This document shows positions 35,096-43,170 of a stretch of 64,000 bases of DNA, in pieces. This DNA comes from Mucilaginibacter pankratovii (GTDB taxonomy: Bacteria; Bacteroidota; Bacteroidia; Sphingobacteriales; Sphingobacteriaceae). The notes under the pieces are model-generated. The model saw only the letters and a program-made list of their open reading frames with translations. It made no database searches and had not been told where the DNA came from. Position 1 is the stretch's first letter. Every line of letters begins with the position of its first letter. The translations under genes and the position numbers were made by a program. The stretch covers positions 62,001 through 126,000 of the forward strand of contig NZ_JACWMY010000005.1 of the NCBI RefSeq assembly GCF_014773265.1, given 5' to 3'.

Positions 35096-35242
35096 CTACC
35101 AAGACTTTAGAATCTGAAAAAAACGCTATAGTAAGCAGAAATCAATTAACCTTTGGAAATAAAAGAATATATTGACCTCTACAAAAGTTAATACAAATAG
35201 CGGCATAAACCTATTCTGAATTTTAAAAACAGCATATAAATC

Positions 35243-36358
35243 ATGAAAAACTACTTACTTGTAACGGTGATCATTCTCCTTGCTGGTTCGTTATCGGCTC
35301 AGGTTCCTTATAACTCCGGCCTTCCAAACGGCTACACTAAAAAGGCGGTTGTGTCCGAAGAGATTGGACTTACCATGGTTTCCATTAGCTATCACCGTCC
35401 CGCAGTTAATGGACGCGAGGGGAAAATTTGGGGTCAAATTGTGCCTGTAGGCTTTGTCAACCAGGGATTCGGAAATGGCAAGCTTACCCCATGGAGAGCC
35501 GGAGCTAATGAAAATACCGTGATCGAGTTTAAAGATGATGTAATAGTTGAAGGGCAACCGCTACCCAAAGGGAAATATGGATTGTTTATAGCGTATGATC
35601 CGGTAGAGAGTATGGTTATTTTTTCAAAAAGATCAGATGCATGGGGGTCTTTTTTTTACGATGATAAAGAGGATGCCTTACGTGTAAAGGTTAAGCCTAA
35701 GGCTATCGGGAATAACGTAGAGAATTTGAAATACGAGTTTATAAATCAAAAACCTAATTCGGCTGTTATCGCGCTGTTTTGGGAGAAGTTATCAATACCT
35801 TTCACAGTTGAAGTTGACTTTTTGAAACAACAATATGAGGCTTTACTGGCGGAATCTCAGAATCCCCGGGGGTTTACATGGCAGGGCTTAAACATTGCGG
35901 CAAACTGGGCTTTGCAGAATAACTATAACCTCGAAAAAGGACTTGAATGGGCAACGTTAGCCTCAGGACCAAATTTCCCGGGTGACCCGACATCATTTTC
36001 GGCACTTTCAACAAAAGCATCAATTCTCCTCAAACTTGGTAAACCTGATGAAGCAATGGCAGTTGTTAGAAAGGCATTGCCTTATGGGAATCCTGGTCAG
36101 CTACTTCAACTTGGCAGGCAACTGATTGCGACGAAGAATATAGCGGGAGCTATTGAAGTCTTCCAGTTTAATTATGATAAAAACCCAAATCAGTTTATCG
36201 CATTGGTGGGCATGATTAGGGCGCACTCTGCAAAGGGTGAGTATGCAAAGGCGGTTGATTTTGCCACTAAGGCTTTGCCGTTGGCACCTAACGATGCAAG
36301 CACAAAGGGAGTTCAGGCAATGCTCGACAGACTTAAAAGTGGTAGCGACATAAACTGA
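35243..36358 (+). CDS. Exported DUF2911 protein with C-terminal TPR-like region
   Basis: The 371-residue product has signal peptide ending SLSAQ. Residues 25-190 are DUF2911: VSISYHRPAVNGREGKIWGQ, then IVPVGFVNQGFG, PWRAGANENTVIEF and LPKGKYGLFIAYD are characteristic. A helical region with TPR-like pairs follows (about 205-365; KASILLKLGKPDEAMAVVRK, IRAHSAKGEYAKAVDFATKA). DUF2911 proteins are widespread in Bacteroidota and their function is not known. It is the last native-looking gene before the AT-rich patch. Confidence 0.88.
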   Translation: MKNYLLVTVIILLAGSLSAQVPYNSGLPNGYTKKAVVSEEIGLTMVSISYHRPAVNGREGKIWGQIVPVGFVNQGFGNGKLTPWRAGANENTVIEFKDDVIVEGQPLPKGKYGLFIAYDPVESMVIFSKRSDAWGSFFYDDKEDALRVKVKPKAIGNNVENLKYEFINQKPNSAVIALFWEKLSIPFTVEVDFLKQQYEALLAESQNPRGFTWQGLNIAANWALQNNYNLEKGLEWATLASGPNFPGDPTSFSALSTKASILLKLGKPDEAMAVVRKALPYGNPGQLLQLGRQLIATKNIAGAIEVFQFNYDKNPNQFIALVGMIRAHSAKGEYAKAVDFATKALPLAPNDASTKGVQAMLDRLKSGSDIN

Positions 36359-36390
36359 TAAAAAATGCGGCTGATTTTTAAACATTAGCC

Positions 36391-36416
36391 TATGTTCGGT
36401 GCTATCACCGCGCCAT
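36391..36416 (+). repeat. 26-bp flanking repeat, left copy (contains CGGTG-CTAT-CACCG hairpin)
   Basis: 24 of 26 bases match the copy at 38037-38062. Each copy includes a perfect 5-bp palindrome CGGTG/CACCG around NTAT. The two copies bracket the AT-rich S41 peptidase gene in direct orientation. Confidence 0.7.
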
Positions 36417-36462
36417 TTGCATAATAAATTAATGTACCCGCCAACATCGGCAAGCCCCGGGC

Positions 36463-36472
36463 GTTATGTGCC
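36463..36472. repeat. Left cassette-end motif GTTATGTGCC
   Basis: Complementary in sense to GCACATAGC at 37947-37955 on the far side of the S41 gene (8 of 9 bases pair). In my memory, single AT-rich genes in Bacteroidota are often bracketed by CGTTATGTGC on the left and GCACATAAC on the right, like the ends of cassette recombination sites. The family has not been verified here. Confidence 0.5.
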
Positions 36473-36511
36473 ATTTTAGAGCGACAGTACAGCAACTAAC
36501 AAGAAAAAATA

Positions 36512-37942
36512 ATGAAAAGACTTTTAACTTTTTTATCCCTCGCTATTGCAAACTTGTCTTTTGGACAAAATTGTAATTGCGACAGCTTATTTTTGCAAAC
36601 TCAAAAAATTGTAGAAGACAATTACGCAGGTTGGTTTGACAAAGTAACTACAAGTAATCAAACAGCTTACAATGAGTGGACGGTTAAACATTATTCATTA
36701 TCAAAAAAAATTAATACTGACAGTTCATGTGCAAAACAAATACAAGAATGGATTACTTTCTTTAAAGACAAGCATTTGCGAATTAAATACAATAAACCAA
36801 AAGAATTTTCGGACAACAAAACAGAACCAAAAAACTTTCAAATTCTAACCACTAACCTGACACAAAGTCAAATAAATAATTACTACTCAAAAGCAAAAAA
36901 ACTTGACCTAATAGAAGGAATTTATGAAAGTTCAAGCTATAAATTAGGTATTACACAAGTGAAACCCAATTTATTTTATGCAACCATAATTAACACTGAA
37001 AACGAAAATTGGAAAGTAGGGGAAGTTAAATTGGTGATTAAAAAAATAGGAACCAAGTATGAAGGTGCATTTTATGAAGGCGATAAATCAGACATTTCTA
37101 CACATAAAGTTCAAGTAGTAGATAACATTCTTGATTTTGACATTGTGTTCTATGAAAAAACATTTCCAATAGTTAAAACAAAAAGAGATATTACAGAATA
37201 TGAAATGTCAAAAGATAGATATGCGCCAAGTTTAACTTTTAAAAACGATGTTGCTATTTGGAGATTCCCTTCTTTTGAAAATAATACTTATGAACAAATA
37301 GCATATCTTTTGAAAAAATATAAAGATAAGTTAGAAGCAACGCCATATTGGATATTAGATATGAGCAACAATAGTGGTGGCGATTATAGTATTGGGCTTC
37401 AATTACTAGAATACATTTACACAAACCCAATTATATTTTACAATGCAGAAATGCGGTTGACAAAAAGCAATTTTGACATTTGGTATAAGAGTTACATTTC
37501 AACTTATTACGAGAGTTTGGATAGTGCTGGAAAAAATAAATTAGATGTGAGGTTTAACAAAATGAAGGCTAATTACGATAAAATGTATAATGAAGATGGC
37601 AAACCTACCGACACATTAAAAATGGAAAAAGCAAAACCTTTCCCAAAAAAAATTGCGTTGCTAATAAATGAAAATACTATTAGTAGTGGCGAATTGTTTA
37701 CTATGGTAGCAAGACAAAGCAATAAAGTTGTAGTAGTTGGAGTAAATTCAGGTGGAATGATGGACTATGGAAATGTTGTGCATTATAAAACAGCCTGTTC
37801 AACATTTCGCCTTCAATTGCCAACCAACAGACAACTTTGGTTAGACACAGGATTTTCAGTAGACAAAGAAGGGATTAGACCTGACATTTATCTTAAAGGA
37901 AGTGATTGGACAGAACAAGCAATCAAGATAATTAAGAAATAA
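36512..37942 (+). CDS. Exported S41-family (C-terminal processing type) peptidase, likely acquired
   Basis: The 476-residue product has signal peptide MKRLLTFLSLAIANLSFGQ. The C-terminal half is an S41 catalytic core: DVAIWRFPSFENNTYEQIAY, ILDMSNNSGGDYSIGLQLLE, INENTISSGELFTMV with the probable nucleophile Ser, then TGFSVDKEGIRPDIYL. The N-terminal half (about 20-230) is unassigned and no PDZ domain is evident. Base composition is about one-third G+C by eye, clearly lower than neighbouring genes, and codon use favours A/T ends. With the flanking repeats this indicates transfer. The role is unknown. Confidence 0.85.
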   Translation: MKRLLTFLSLAIANLSFGQNCNCDSLFLQTQKIVEDNYAGWFDKVTTSNQTAYNEWTVKHYSLSKKINTDSSCAKQIQEWITFFKDKHLRIKYNKPKEFSDNKTEPKNFQILTTNLTQSQINNYYSKAKKLDLIEGIYESSSYKLGITQVKPNLFYATIINTENENWKVGEVKLVIKKIGTKYEGAFYEGDKSDISTHKVQVVDNILDFDIVFYEKTFPIVKTKRDITEYEMSKDRYAPSLTFKNDVAIWRFPSFENNTYEQIAYLLKKYKDKLEATPYWILDMSNNSGGDYSIGLQLLEYIYTNPIIFYNAEMRLTKSNFDIWYKSYISTYYESLDSAGKNKLDVRFNKMKANYDKMYNEDGKPTDTLKMEKAKPFPKKIALLINENTISSGELFTMVARQSNKVVVVGVNSGGMMDYGNVVHYKTACSTFRLQLPTNRQLWLDTGFSVDKEGIRPDIYLKGSDWTEQAIKIIKK

Positions 37943-37946
37943 AACA

Positions 37947-37955
37947 GCACATAGC
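37947..37955. repeat. Right cassette-end motif GCACATAGC
   Basis: Located 5 bp after the S41 stop codon. It is the near complement of GTTATGTGC at the left end (see 36463). Confidence 0.5.
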
Positions 37956-38036
37956 AGGCGTTCCTATGTAAAGCAGTTTTTATAGAACCAGGTTAATAAT
38001 TCATTTTAATTATTAACTTAACTTTAACTTTTAACT

Positions 38037-38062
38037 TATGGTCGGTGTTATCACCGCGCCAT
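38037..38062 (+). repeat. 26-bp flanking repeat, right copy (contains CGGTG-TTAT-CACCG hairpin)
   Basis: Direct-repeat partner of 36391-36416 (2 mismatches). It abuts the duplicated tRNA-Leu terminator beginning at 38065. Confidence 0.7.
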
Positions 38063-38064
38063 CA

Positions 38065-38119
38065 AAAACAACAAAGCCCCGATGTTTTTTCACATCGAGG
38101 CTTTGTACCCAGCGCCGGA
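38065..38119 (-). repeat. Second copy of the tRNA-Leu 3' end plus terminator
   Basis: Near-identical to 38641-38693: one substitution and a 2-base difference in a T-run. It contains the last 14 nt of tRNA-Leu (38106-38119) followed, in the minus direction, by the hairpin AAAGCCTCGATG...CATCGGGGCTTT and a T-rich tail. It lies 17 bp after the DUF1801 stop codon and must act as that gene's terminator. It may be an att-like scar. Confidence 0.85.
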
Positions 38120-38136
38120 TTATTGTCAAATCAGGT

Positions 38137-38499
38137 TTATTTGTCCATCAGCTCAACCCATGCATTAACCATTTTTTCAATCAGTTCTTTATTTGCTGTT
38201 ACCTGCTCCATGGAATAAAACTTTGCGTACACCTTTCCCTTGGTTGCATCTTCAAGAAAGTCAGACTTGATATTGAGGAGTTCACCTTTGTGAAAGATAA
38301 GCGCAACGTAGTTTTTGATCCTTGGGTTGAAGGTGGCCAGGTCTTCTTTATAAAAAAAGCTGGGGCCTCCCCATTTTACGGCTTCTTCTATTTTAGGATT
38401 GGCATTAACAATGATTGCCCTAACTGCTTCCATTTCTGCTTTCAAGGGGTGCTCGAGTTTAGACATAAACTCATCTACTTTCTTTGTATTGCTCATCAT
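38137..38499 (-). CDS. DUF1801 (YdhG-like) domain protein
   Basis: The 120-residue cytosolic protein has KVDEFMSKLEHPLKAEMEAV, then IIVNANPKIEEAVKWGGPSF, and YVALIFHKGELLNI. These are standard for DUF1801, a YdhG/frataxin-like fold of unknown function. Two ATGs (38499, 38496) are possible starts. It is bracketed by two copies of the tRNA-Leu 3' end and terminator, so it may be a recently integrated or duplicated passenger. Confidence 0.85.
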   Translation of the reverse strand: MMSNTKKVDEFMSKLEHPLKAEMEAVRAIIVNANPKIEEAVKWGGPSFFYKEDLATFNPRIKNYVALIFHKGELLNIKSDFLEDATKGKVYAKFYSMEQVTANKELIEKMVNAWVELMDK

Positions 38500-38640
38500 G
38501 TTTAATATTTATTGTTGATAACAAATATCAAAACCATTTTTGCTTCTAAGGGGGTGTACAAACGACAAATTACGGGTTGATTACGGATATTGAAGAGATA
38601 GTACTTCAGGAAGTAAAGGATATGGTTATCAAAAGCTATT
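38500..38640. other. Spacer between the DUF1801 gene and tRNA-Leu, with a possible gene remnant
   Basis: No intact gene. On the + strand about 38553-38642 reads as an open stretch ending in ITDIEEIVLQEVKDMVIKSY and a stop, with no start codon. It could be the tail of a lost gene. I cannot identify it. Confidence 0.3.
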
Positions 38641-38679
38641 AAAACAACAAAGCCCCAATGTTTTCACATCGAGGCTTTG
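38641..38679 (-). terminator. Terminator of tRNA-Leu
   Basis: On the minus strand directly after the tRNA 3' end: a stem of 12 positions (10 paired) AAAGCCTCGATG / CATTGGGGCTTT followed by TTGTTGTTTT. A near-identical copy lies at 38065. Confidence 0.8.
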
Positions 38680-38759
38680 TACCCAGCGCCGGAGTCGAAC
38701 CGGCACGGTTTCCCACAGGTGTTTGAGACCAGCGCGTCTACCAATTCCGCCAGCTGGGC
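38680..38759 (-). tRNA. tRNA-Leu, anticodon CAA
   Basis: The 80-nt RNA is read on the minus strand. The acceptor GCCCAGC pairs with GCUGGGU (first pair G-U), discriminator A, no encoded CCA. The D arm contains GCGGAAUUGGUAGACGC, typical of tRNA-Leu. The anticodon loop is CUCAAAC between CUGGU and ACCUG, giving anticodon CAA. A long variable arm and the T arm GCCGG-UUCGACU-CCGGC follow. It has a good promoter and its own terminator. Confidence 0.95.
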
Positions 38760-38787
38760 TTGCTTACTCTGAGGCCGCGTTAGCTGC

Positions 38788-39312
38788 TCAGAAGCGGGAT
38801 GCAAATGTATTTAAACTCTCTTTAATCCGCAACAGATATTTTTGTCTGTAGTAAATATTTGCAATTTCGTTAAGCCTGCTTTCCTTCGCCGTATCGTTCA
38901 AACCCTCATATCCTGCGGTTAAAGTTGCAAGCTCGTCGTTTATATCGCCCTCAATGGCAAGTACTTCTGCGGTAACATCGGCAAGCTGTTCCGCGTTCTC
39001 AATTTCCATCAGGCGTTCGTTAATATCCATCATTTCCATTAAAAAATCTGCCGGGAGCTGTGGTTTTGCCCCCTCATTTACCAATCCGTGCAGCTTTAAA
39101 ATGTATTCGGATAGCTTATTTGAGTCAGAAAGCGTTTGGTAAGCCTTATTATTTAAGGTGGAAAGCTCCAGTATTTCCTGTTGTTTTGCCTCGTCCTCGT
39201 TGGCAAAAAAATCGGGATGGTATTTTTTACTGAGCGCGTAAAACTGTTTTTTTATCGCCGCGCCGTTCGGGTGGAACGTTTCGGTGATGTTGTAAAATTC
39301 AAAATAATTCAT
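38788..39312 (-). CDS. hscB: Fe-S cluster co-chaperone HscB (Hsc20)
   Basis: J-domain protein that delivers the IscU scaffold to HscA/DnaK in Fe-S cluster maturation. MNYFEFYNITETFHPN opens the J domain, YALSKKYHPDFFANED holds the HPD motif (about 32-34) and the C-terminal half is the helical bundle that binds IscU (LPADFLMEMMDINERLMEIE). At 174 residues it has the normal size. No other isc gene is nearby. Its 3' end contains the tRNA-Leu promoter. Confidence 0.93.
   Translation of the reverse strand: MNYFEFYNITETFHPNGAAIKKQFYALSKKYHPDFFANEDEAKQQEILELSTLNNKAYQTLSDSNKLSEYILKLHGLVNEGAKPQLPADFLMEMMDINERLMEIENAEQLADVTAEVLAIEGDINDELATLTAGYEGLNDTAKESRLNEIANIYYRQKYLLRIKESLNTFASRF
38802..38832 (-). 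promoter_or_regulatory. Promoter of tRNA-Leu inside the end of hscB
   Basis: On the minus strand TTG (38830-38832), 20 nt, then TACATTTG (38802-38809). Both parts match the Bacteroidota consensus with ideal spacing. Transcription would start near 38798, about 40 nt before the tRNA. Confidence 0.6.
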
Positions 39313-39430
39313 CGCTCAAAATTAATGTTTTTACTTGTGCACCACTGCATTTGTTAATTTATTACAATAATTTACAGTCGCCGGTAAAACATTTTAGAGT
39401 ACTTGGGGTTAACACAGGCATCATTAACTT

Positions 39431-39464
39431 TTGCATTCAAGCTTCGGAATTTAGTATATATTTG
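39431..39464 (+). promoter_or_regulatory. Promoter of the polysaccharide operon
   Basis: TTG at 39431-39433 and TATATTTG at 39457-39464 with a 23-nt spacer fit the TTG / TAnnTTTG promoter. The leader to the ATG at 39596 is about 125 nt. As the genes from 39596 to 53319 are tightly spaced, this may drive the whole first half of the locus. Confidence 0.6.
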
Positions 39465-39595
39465 TACACTTAAACACGCTGCCGTTACTATGTTTGATCA
39501 TCGCCCAAATCAAATAATCAAGTATATTTACCGCATAACTGGTGCTTATTTACTTAAAAATACAACTAAGTGCGGCGCTATTTAGTAACCTACAT

Positions 39596-42076
39596 ATGAA
39601 TCGTTTGAAACCTTACTTAATACTTCTTTTTACTTTACTATGCCTGGCAATTTTTAGCCCGGCACAAGCCCAAAGCATCCCGCAAAACCTTTCCGGCGTA
39701 AACGTTAACGATCTGTCTGACGCGCAACTGCGCCAGGTGCTGCAACAGGCACAAGCTACCGGCATGACGGATGCGCAACTGCTGCAAACCTTGCAGGCAC
39801 GTGGTTTATCGGCCGAACAGGCACAAATATTGCAAAACCGGGTTGCTGCCATCCGCAAGGCTGGTAACATCGCTTCCGATCCGCAGCCTTCCACAACCAG
39901 CCCGGCTACAACACGCAGTTTAAATTACCGCCCGGATAGTACCGATAGTGCATCAAGAGATAAACTGTACGGTGCCTTTACGCCAAAGGTATTCGGCGCA
40001 AACCTGTTTCGCAACAGTAACATTACCTTCGAGCCAAATTTAAAAATAGCTACACCGGTAAATTATATCCTGGGCCCCGAAGATCAGTTAAACATTAGCG
40101 TATACGGCGCATCCCTGGTTAACTGGAAGCTGGACGTATCACCCGAGGGAAACATCAACATACCCGGTGTAGGGATGCTGAACGTATCCGGCAAAACTAT
40201 TGAGCAGGCAACCGCATCTATCAAAAGTAAGCTTGCTGCTGCCAATTATGCAATTGGGCGCGGCACCAATGTACAGGTTAGCCTGGGCAACATCCGCAGC
40301 ATAAAAGTAATTTTAGTAGGCGAGGTGGTAAAACCCGGCACCTACACGCTGCCATCTTTGGCTACGGTGTTTAACGCTTTATACTCTGCTGGCGGGCCAA
40401 ATGATAACGGTTCCTTCCGGCAGATAGAGGTGATTCGTAATAACCGCATCATCAGGCGGCTGGACGTTTACGATTTTTTAGTAAAAGGCGATCAGAAAGA
40501 TAATATCGCTCTGCAAGACCAGGATATCATCCGGGTACCCACTTACCGCACCCGGGTTGAATTGGTTGGCGAAGTAAAAAATCCGGCGCTGTTTGAAGTG
40601 CTGACAGGCGAAACCCTGCAGGATATATTGCGTTTTGCCGGCAGCTTTACCGATCAGGCTTATACCGCCCGCATAAAGGTATCGCAGGTAAACGATCAGC
40701 AACGCCGTATTGGCGATGTGGTTGAAGCCGATTATAAGAACTACATCCCGCTGCGCGGCGACAAATTTACAGTAGAGCGCATCCTCGACCGCTATGAGAA
40801 CCGCGTAGTGATCAATGGCGCAGTTTTTCGCCCCGGGGAATATGAACTACAGAAGGGGCTCACCTTATCGCAATTGATAAAAAATGCGGCTGGCTTAAAA
40901 GAAGACGCTTTTACATCGCGCGGTAGTATCACCAGGCTTAAAGCGGATAACACTACCGAACTGATATCTTTTGATGTAAATGCCATATTAAACAAAACTA
41001 CACCGGATATTTTGTTACAGCGCGAAGACGTGGTAACCATATCATCCATCTTCGATCTGAGGGATGAATACCGCGTAACCATTAAAGGTGAGGTACGCAG
41101 CCAGGGCGATTTTACCTACGCCGAAAGTATGAGCGTAGAGGACCTGATACTTAAAGCCGGCGGTTTTACCGAAGGCGCCAGTGCAAAACGTATTGAAGTG
41201 GCAAGGCGGGTAAGCGATAGCGACCCTAACTCAAAAACCAGCAGCCTGGCCCAGGTTTTTAATATTGATGTTGATGGGCAATTGAAGGGCGGTGATGGCA
41301 ATTTCAAGTTAAAACCTTTTGATATCGTATCCATATACAGCCTGCCGGGTTACGAAAAGCAAAGTACTATTAAAATAGAAGGGGAGGTGCTTTACCCAGG
41401 CTATTATACCGTTAAACAGAAAGACGAAAGAATATCAGATGTAATTGCACGCGCAGGCGGTTTAACTGCTTTTGCTGATGCCGATGGAGGTACGCTAAAA
41501 CGCGATAATTTTGCCATTTTAGGTGTTAACAAAAAAGGCATAGATACTAACGCTGTAGAAAAAGAACGCCTAGAAAGGCTAAGCCGGTTAAAACAATCTA
41601 ACAAAGATTCTACCACTAATAATACACCCCAGTTGCGTAATAATTTTGTGGGTATCGATCTGAAGAAGATTATGGAAAAACCGGGTTCCAGCATTGACCT
41701 GCGGTTGGAAGACAACGATATCATCCGGATACCCAAACAGCAGCAACTGGTGCGTGTAAACGGCGAAGTACTTTACCCAAGCGCGGTAGTTTACAGCAAA
41801 GGCAAATCCTTTAAAGATTATATTTTAAATGCCGGCGGTTACTCATCAAGCGCCTCAAGACGAGGCTCGTATGTAGTGTATGCTAACGGAACTGTACGCG
41901 GTACGAGTAAATTCCTGTTTTTCAACATACACCCCAGTGTTAAACCCGGAAGTGAAATATATGTTAGCAAAAAATCGGAAAAACGAGGTTTGTCGTCAAC
42001 CGAGGTAATTGGGTTGACAACGGGCTTAGCTTCGCTGGGTGCCATCATTTTAGGGATCATCAATCTAAGTAAGTAA
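39596..42076 (+). CDS. Polysaccharide export protein with SLBB repeats (Wza-like)
   Basis: The 826-residue outer-membrane/periplasmic export protein uses the ATG at 39596, giving signal peptide MNRLKPYLILLFTLLCLAIF, then SPAQAQ. An N-terminal Gln/Ala-rich helical region (about 35-95; DAQLRQVLQQAQATGMTDAQ) precedes the poly_export domain (YILGPEDQLNISVYG, then VSPEGNINIPGVGML). About five or six SLBB domains follow (IKVILVGEVVKPGTYTLPSL, VRVNGEVLYPSAVVY). A C-terminal hydrophobic helix (LTTGLASLGAIILGIINL) ends it. It is longer than Wza and has no lipobox. It starts the locus and ends by overlapping the next ATG by 1 base. Confidence 0.92.
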   Translation: MNRLKPYLILLFTLLCLAIFSPAQAQSIPQNLSGVNVNDLSDAQLRQVLQQAQATGMTDAQLLQTLQARGLSAEQAQILQNRVAAIRKAGNIASDPQPSTTSPATTRSLNYRPDSTDSASRDKLYGAFTPKVFGANLFRNSNITFEPNLKIATPVNYILGPEDQLNISVYGASLVNWKLDVSPEGNINIPGVGMLNVSGKTIEQATASIKSKLAAANYAIGRGTNVQVSLGNIRSIKVILVGEVVKPGTYTLPSLATVFNALYSAGGPNDNGSFRQIEVIRNNRIIRRLDVYDFLVKGDQKDNIALQDQDIIRVPTYRTRVELVGEVKNPALFEVLTGETLQDILRFAGSFTDQAYTARIKVSQVNDQQRRIGDVVEADYKNYIPLRGDKFTVERILDRYENRVVINGAVFRPGEYELQKGLTLSQLIKNAAGLKEDAFTSRGSITRLKADNTTELISFDVNAILNKTTPDILLQREDVVTISSIFDLRDEYRVTIKGEVRSQGDFTYAESMSVEDLILKAGGFTEGASAKRIEVARRVSDSDPNSKTSSLAQVFNIDVDGQLKGGDGNFKLKPFDIVSIYSLPGYEKQSTIKIEGEVLYPGYYTVKQKDERISDVIARAGGLTAFADADGGTLKRDNFAILGVNKKGIDTNAVEKERLERLSRLKQSNKDSTTNNTPQLRNNFVGIDLKKIMEKPGSSIDLRLEDNDIIRIPKQQQLVRVNGEVLYPSAVVYSKGKSFKDYILNAGGYSSSASRRGSYVVYANGTVRGTSKFLFFNIHPSVKPGSEIYVSKKSEKRGLSSTEVIGLTTGLASLGAIILGIINLSK

Positions 42077-43161
42077 TGCAGGAAAAACCAGTATCGGCAA
42101 ATATGGCTGCTCAGGAAAAAGAGATATCCTTAAGAGAAATATTTACGACAGTAAGAACGGAGTTTAATTACTTAAAAACAAAATGGTTATTAATTGGCGC
42201 AGTTGGCCTATTGTGCGGTTTGGCGGGCCTTGCTTACGCTTACTTTAAAAAACCGGTTTATACAGCAGTATCAACCTTTGTTTTACAGGAAGGTGGTAGC
42301 GGCGGGGGCTTAAGTCAGTACGCGGGTTTGGCATCCCTGGCCGGGATAGACCTGGGTGGTAACGGTGCGGGTGGTATATTTGAAGGTGATAACATTTTAA
42401 TGTTATACAAATCGCGCCTGATGATCGAAAAAACGTTATTAAGCGAAGTAGTAATAGATGGCAAAAAGCAGCAATTAATAGACAGGTACATTGCTTCTAA
42501 TAATCTACTCGAAAACTGGAAAGAAAAGGACGGTATCAGTAGCATATCTTTCAGCGGCGACCCCAAAAAGTTCACGCGTAAACAGGATAGCATTATTACC
42601 GATATCGCCGATAATTTCAACAAGGAATTATTGAATGTAGCAAAGCCCGATAAAAAATTAACGATCATAAAAGTTGAGGTTACCAGCAAGGACGAACTCT
42701 TTTCAAAAGCGTTTAATACCACGCTGGTAGAGACAGTAAATAACTTTTATACGCAAACCAAAACAAAAAAAAGCGCTCAAAATGTCGCCGTTTTACAAAG
42801 ACAGGCGGATAGCGTAAAGAATGTATTGGGCTATGCTATAAGCGGCGTTGCCTCGGCCATAGATGCAGCGCCCAATGCAAACCCGGCATTAACATCGCTT
42901 AGGGTGCCCTCGCAAAAAAGGCAGATAGATGTGCAGGCAAGTTCGGCCATTTACGGTGAAATTGTAAAAAATCTGGAAATTTCAAAGATATCTTTACGCC
43001 AGGAAACGCCGTTGATACAGGTAATTGACGAACCGGTACTGCCGCTGGCAAAAACCAAGCTGGGTAAATTAAAAGCAATAATAATAGGGGGGCTGCTGGG
43101 CGTGGTCATCATATCTGCCTGGATAGTATTTAGAAGGATTATTAACCGTATAATGGCCTAA
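42076..43161 (+). CDS. Wzz-type chain-length determinant / polysaccharide co-polymerase
   Basis: The 361-residue inner-membrane protein has two TM helices (WLLIGAVGLLCGLAGLAYAYF, given here as LLIGAVGLLCGLAGLAYAY; and AIIIGGLLGVVIISAWIVF at the C-terminus) flanking a periplasmic domain. VYTAVSTFVLQEGG and GDNILMLYKSRLMIEKTLL are typical of Bacteroidota Wzz proteins. There is no fused tyrosine kinase, so it is PCP-1-like. It sets chain length in Wzx/Wzy polymerisation. Start and stop overlap neighbours by 1 base and 9 bp spacing respectively. Confidence 0.9.
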   Translation: MQEKPVSANMAAQEKEISLREIFTTVRTEFNYLKTKWLLIGAVGLLCGLAGLAYAYFKKPVYTAVSTFVLQEGGSGGGLSQYAGLASLAGIDLGGNGAGGIFEGDNILMLYKSRLMIEKTLLSEVVIDGKKQQLIDRYIASNNLLENWKEKDGISSISFSGDPKKFTRKQDSIITDIADNFNKELLNVAKPDKKLTIIKVEVTSKDELFSKAFNTTLVETVNNFYTQTKTKKSAQNVAVLQRQADSVKNVLGYAISGVASAIDAAPNANPALTSLRVPSQKRQIDVQASSAIYGEIVKNLEISKISLRQETPLIQVIDEPVLPLAKTKLGKLKAIIIGGLLGVVIISAWIVFRRIINRIMA

Positions 43162-43170
43162 ATTAGCGGG

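Larger units (their letters stand above)
34938..35242. other. 305-bp divergent intergenic region
   Basis: No gene is seen. It holds an imperfect inverted repeat (34979-34993 and 35000-35016; GGTATTGAA with CATTAA arms) and an exact -7 octamer TAGTTTTG at 35088-35095 on the + strand, upstream of the DUF2911 gene. The composition is AT-rich. Confidence 0.5.

Noticed and set aside
38065..38640. Integrated plasmid or phage at tRNA-Leu
   Set aside because: The interval is under 600 bp and has no integrase or replication gene, so only a remnant or a duplication can be supported.
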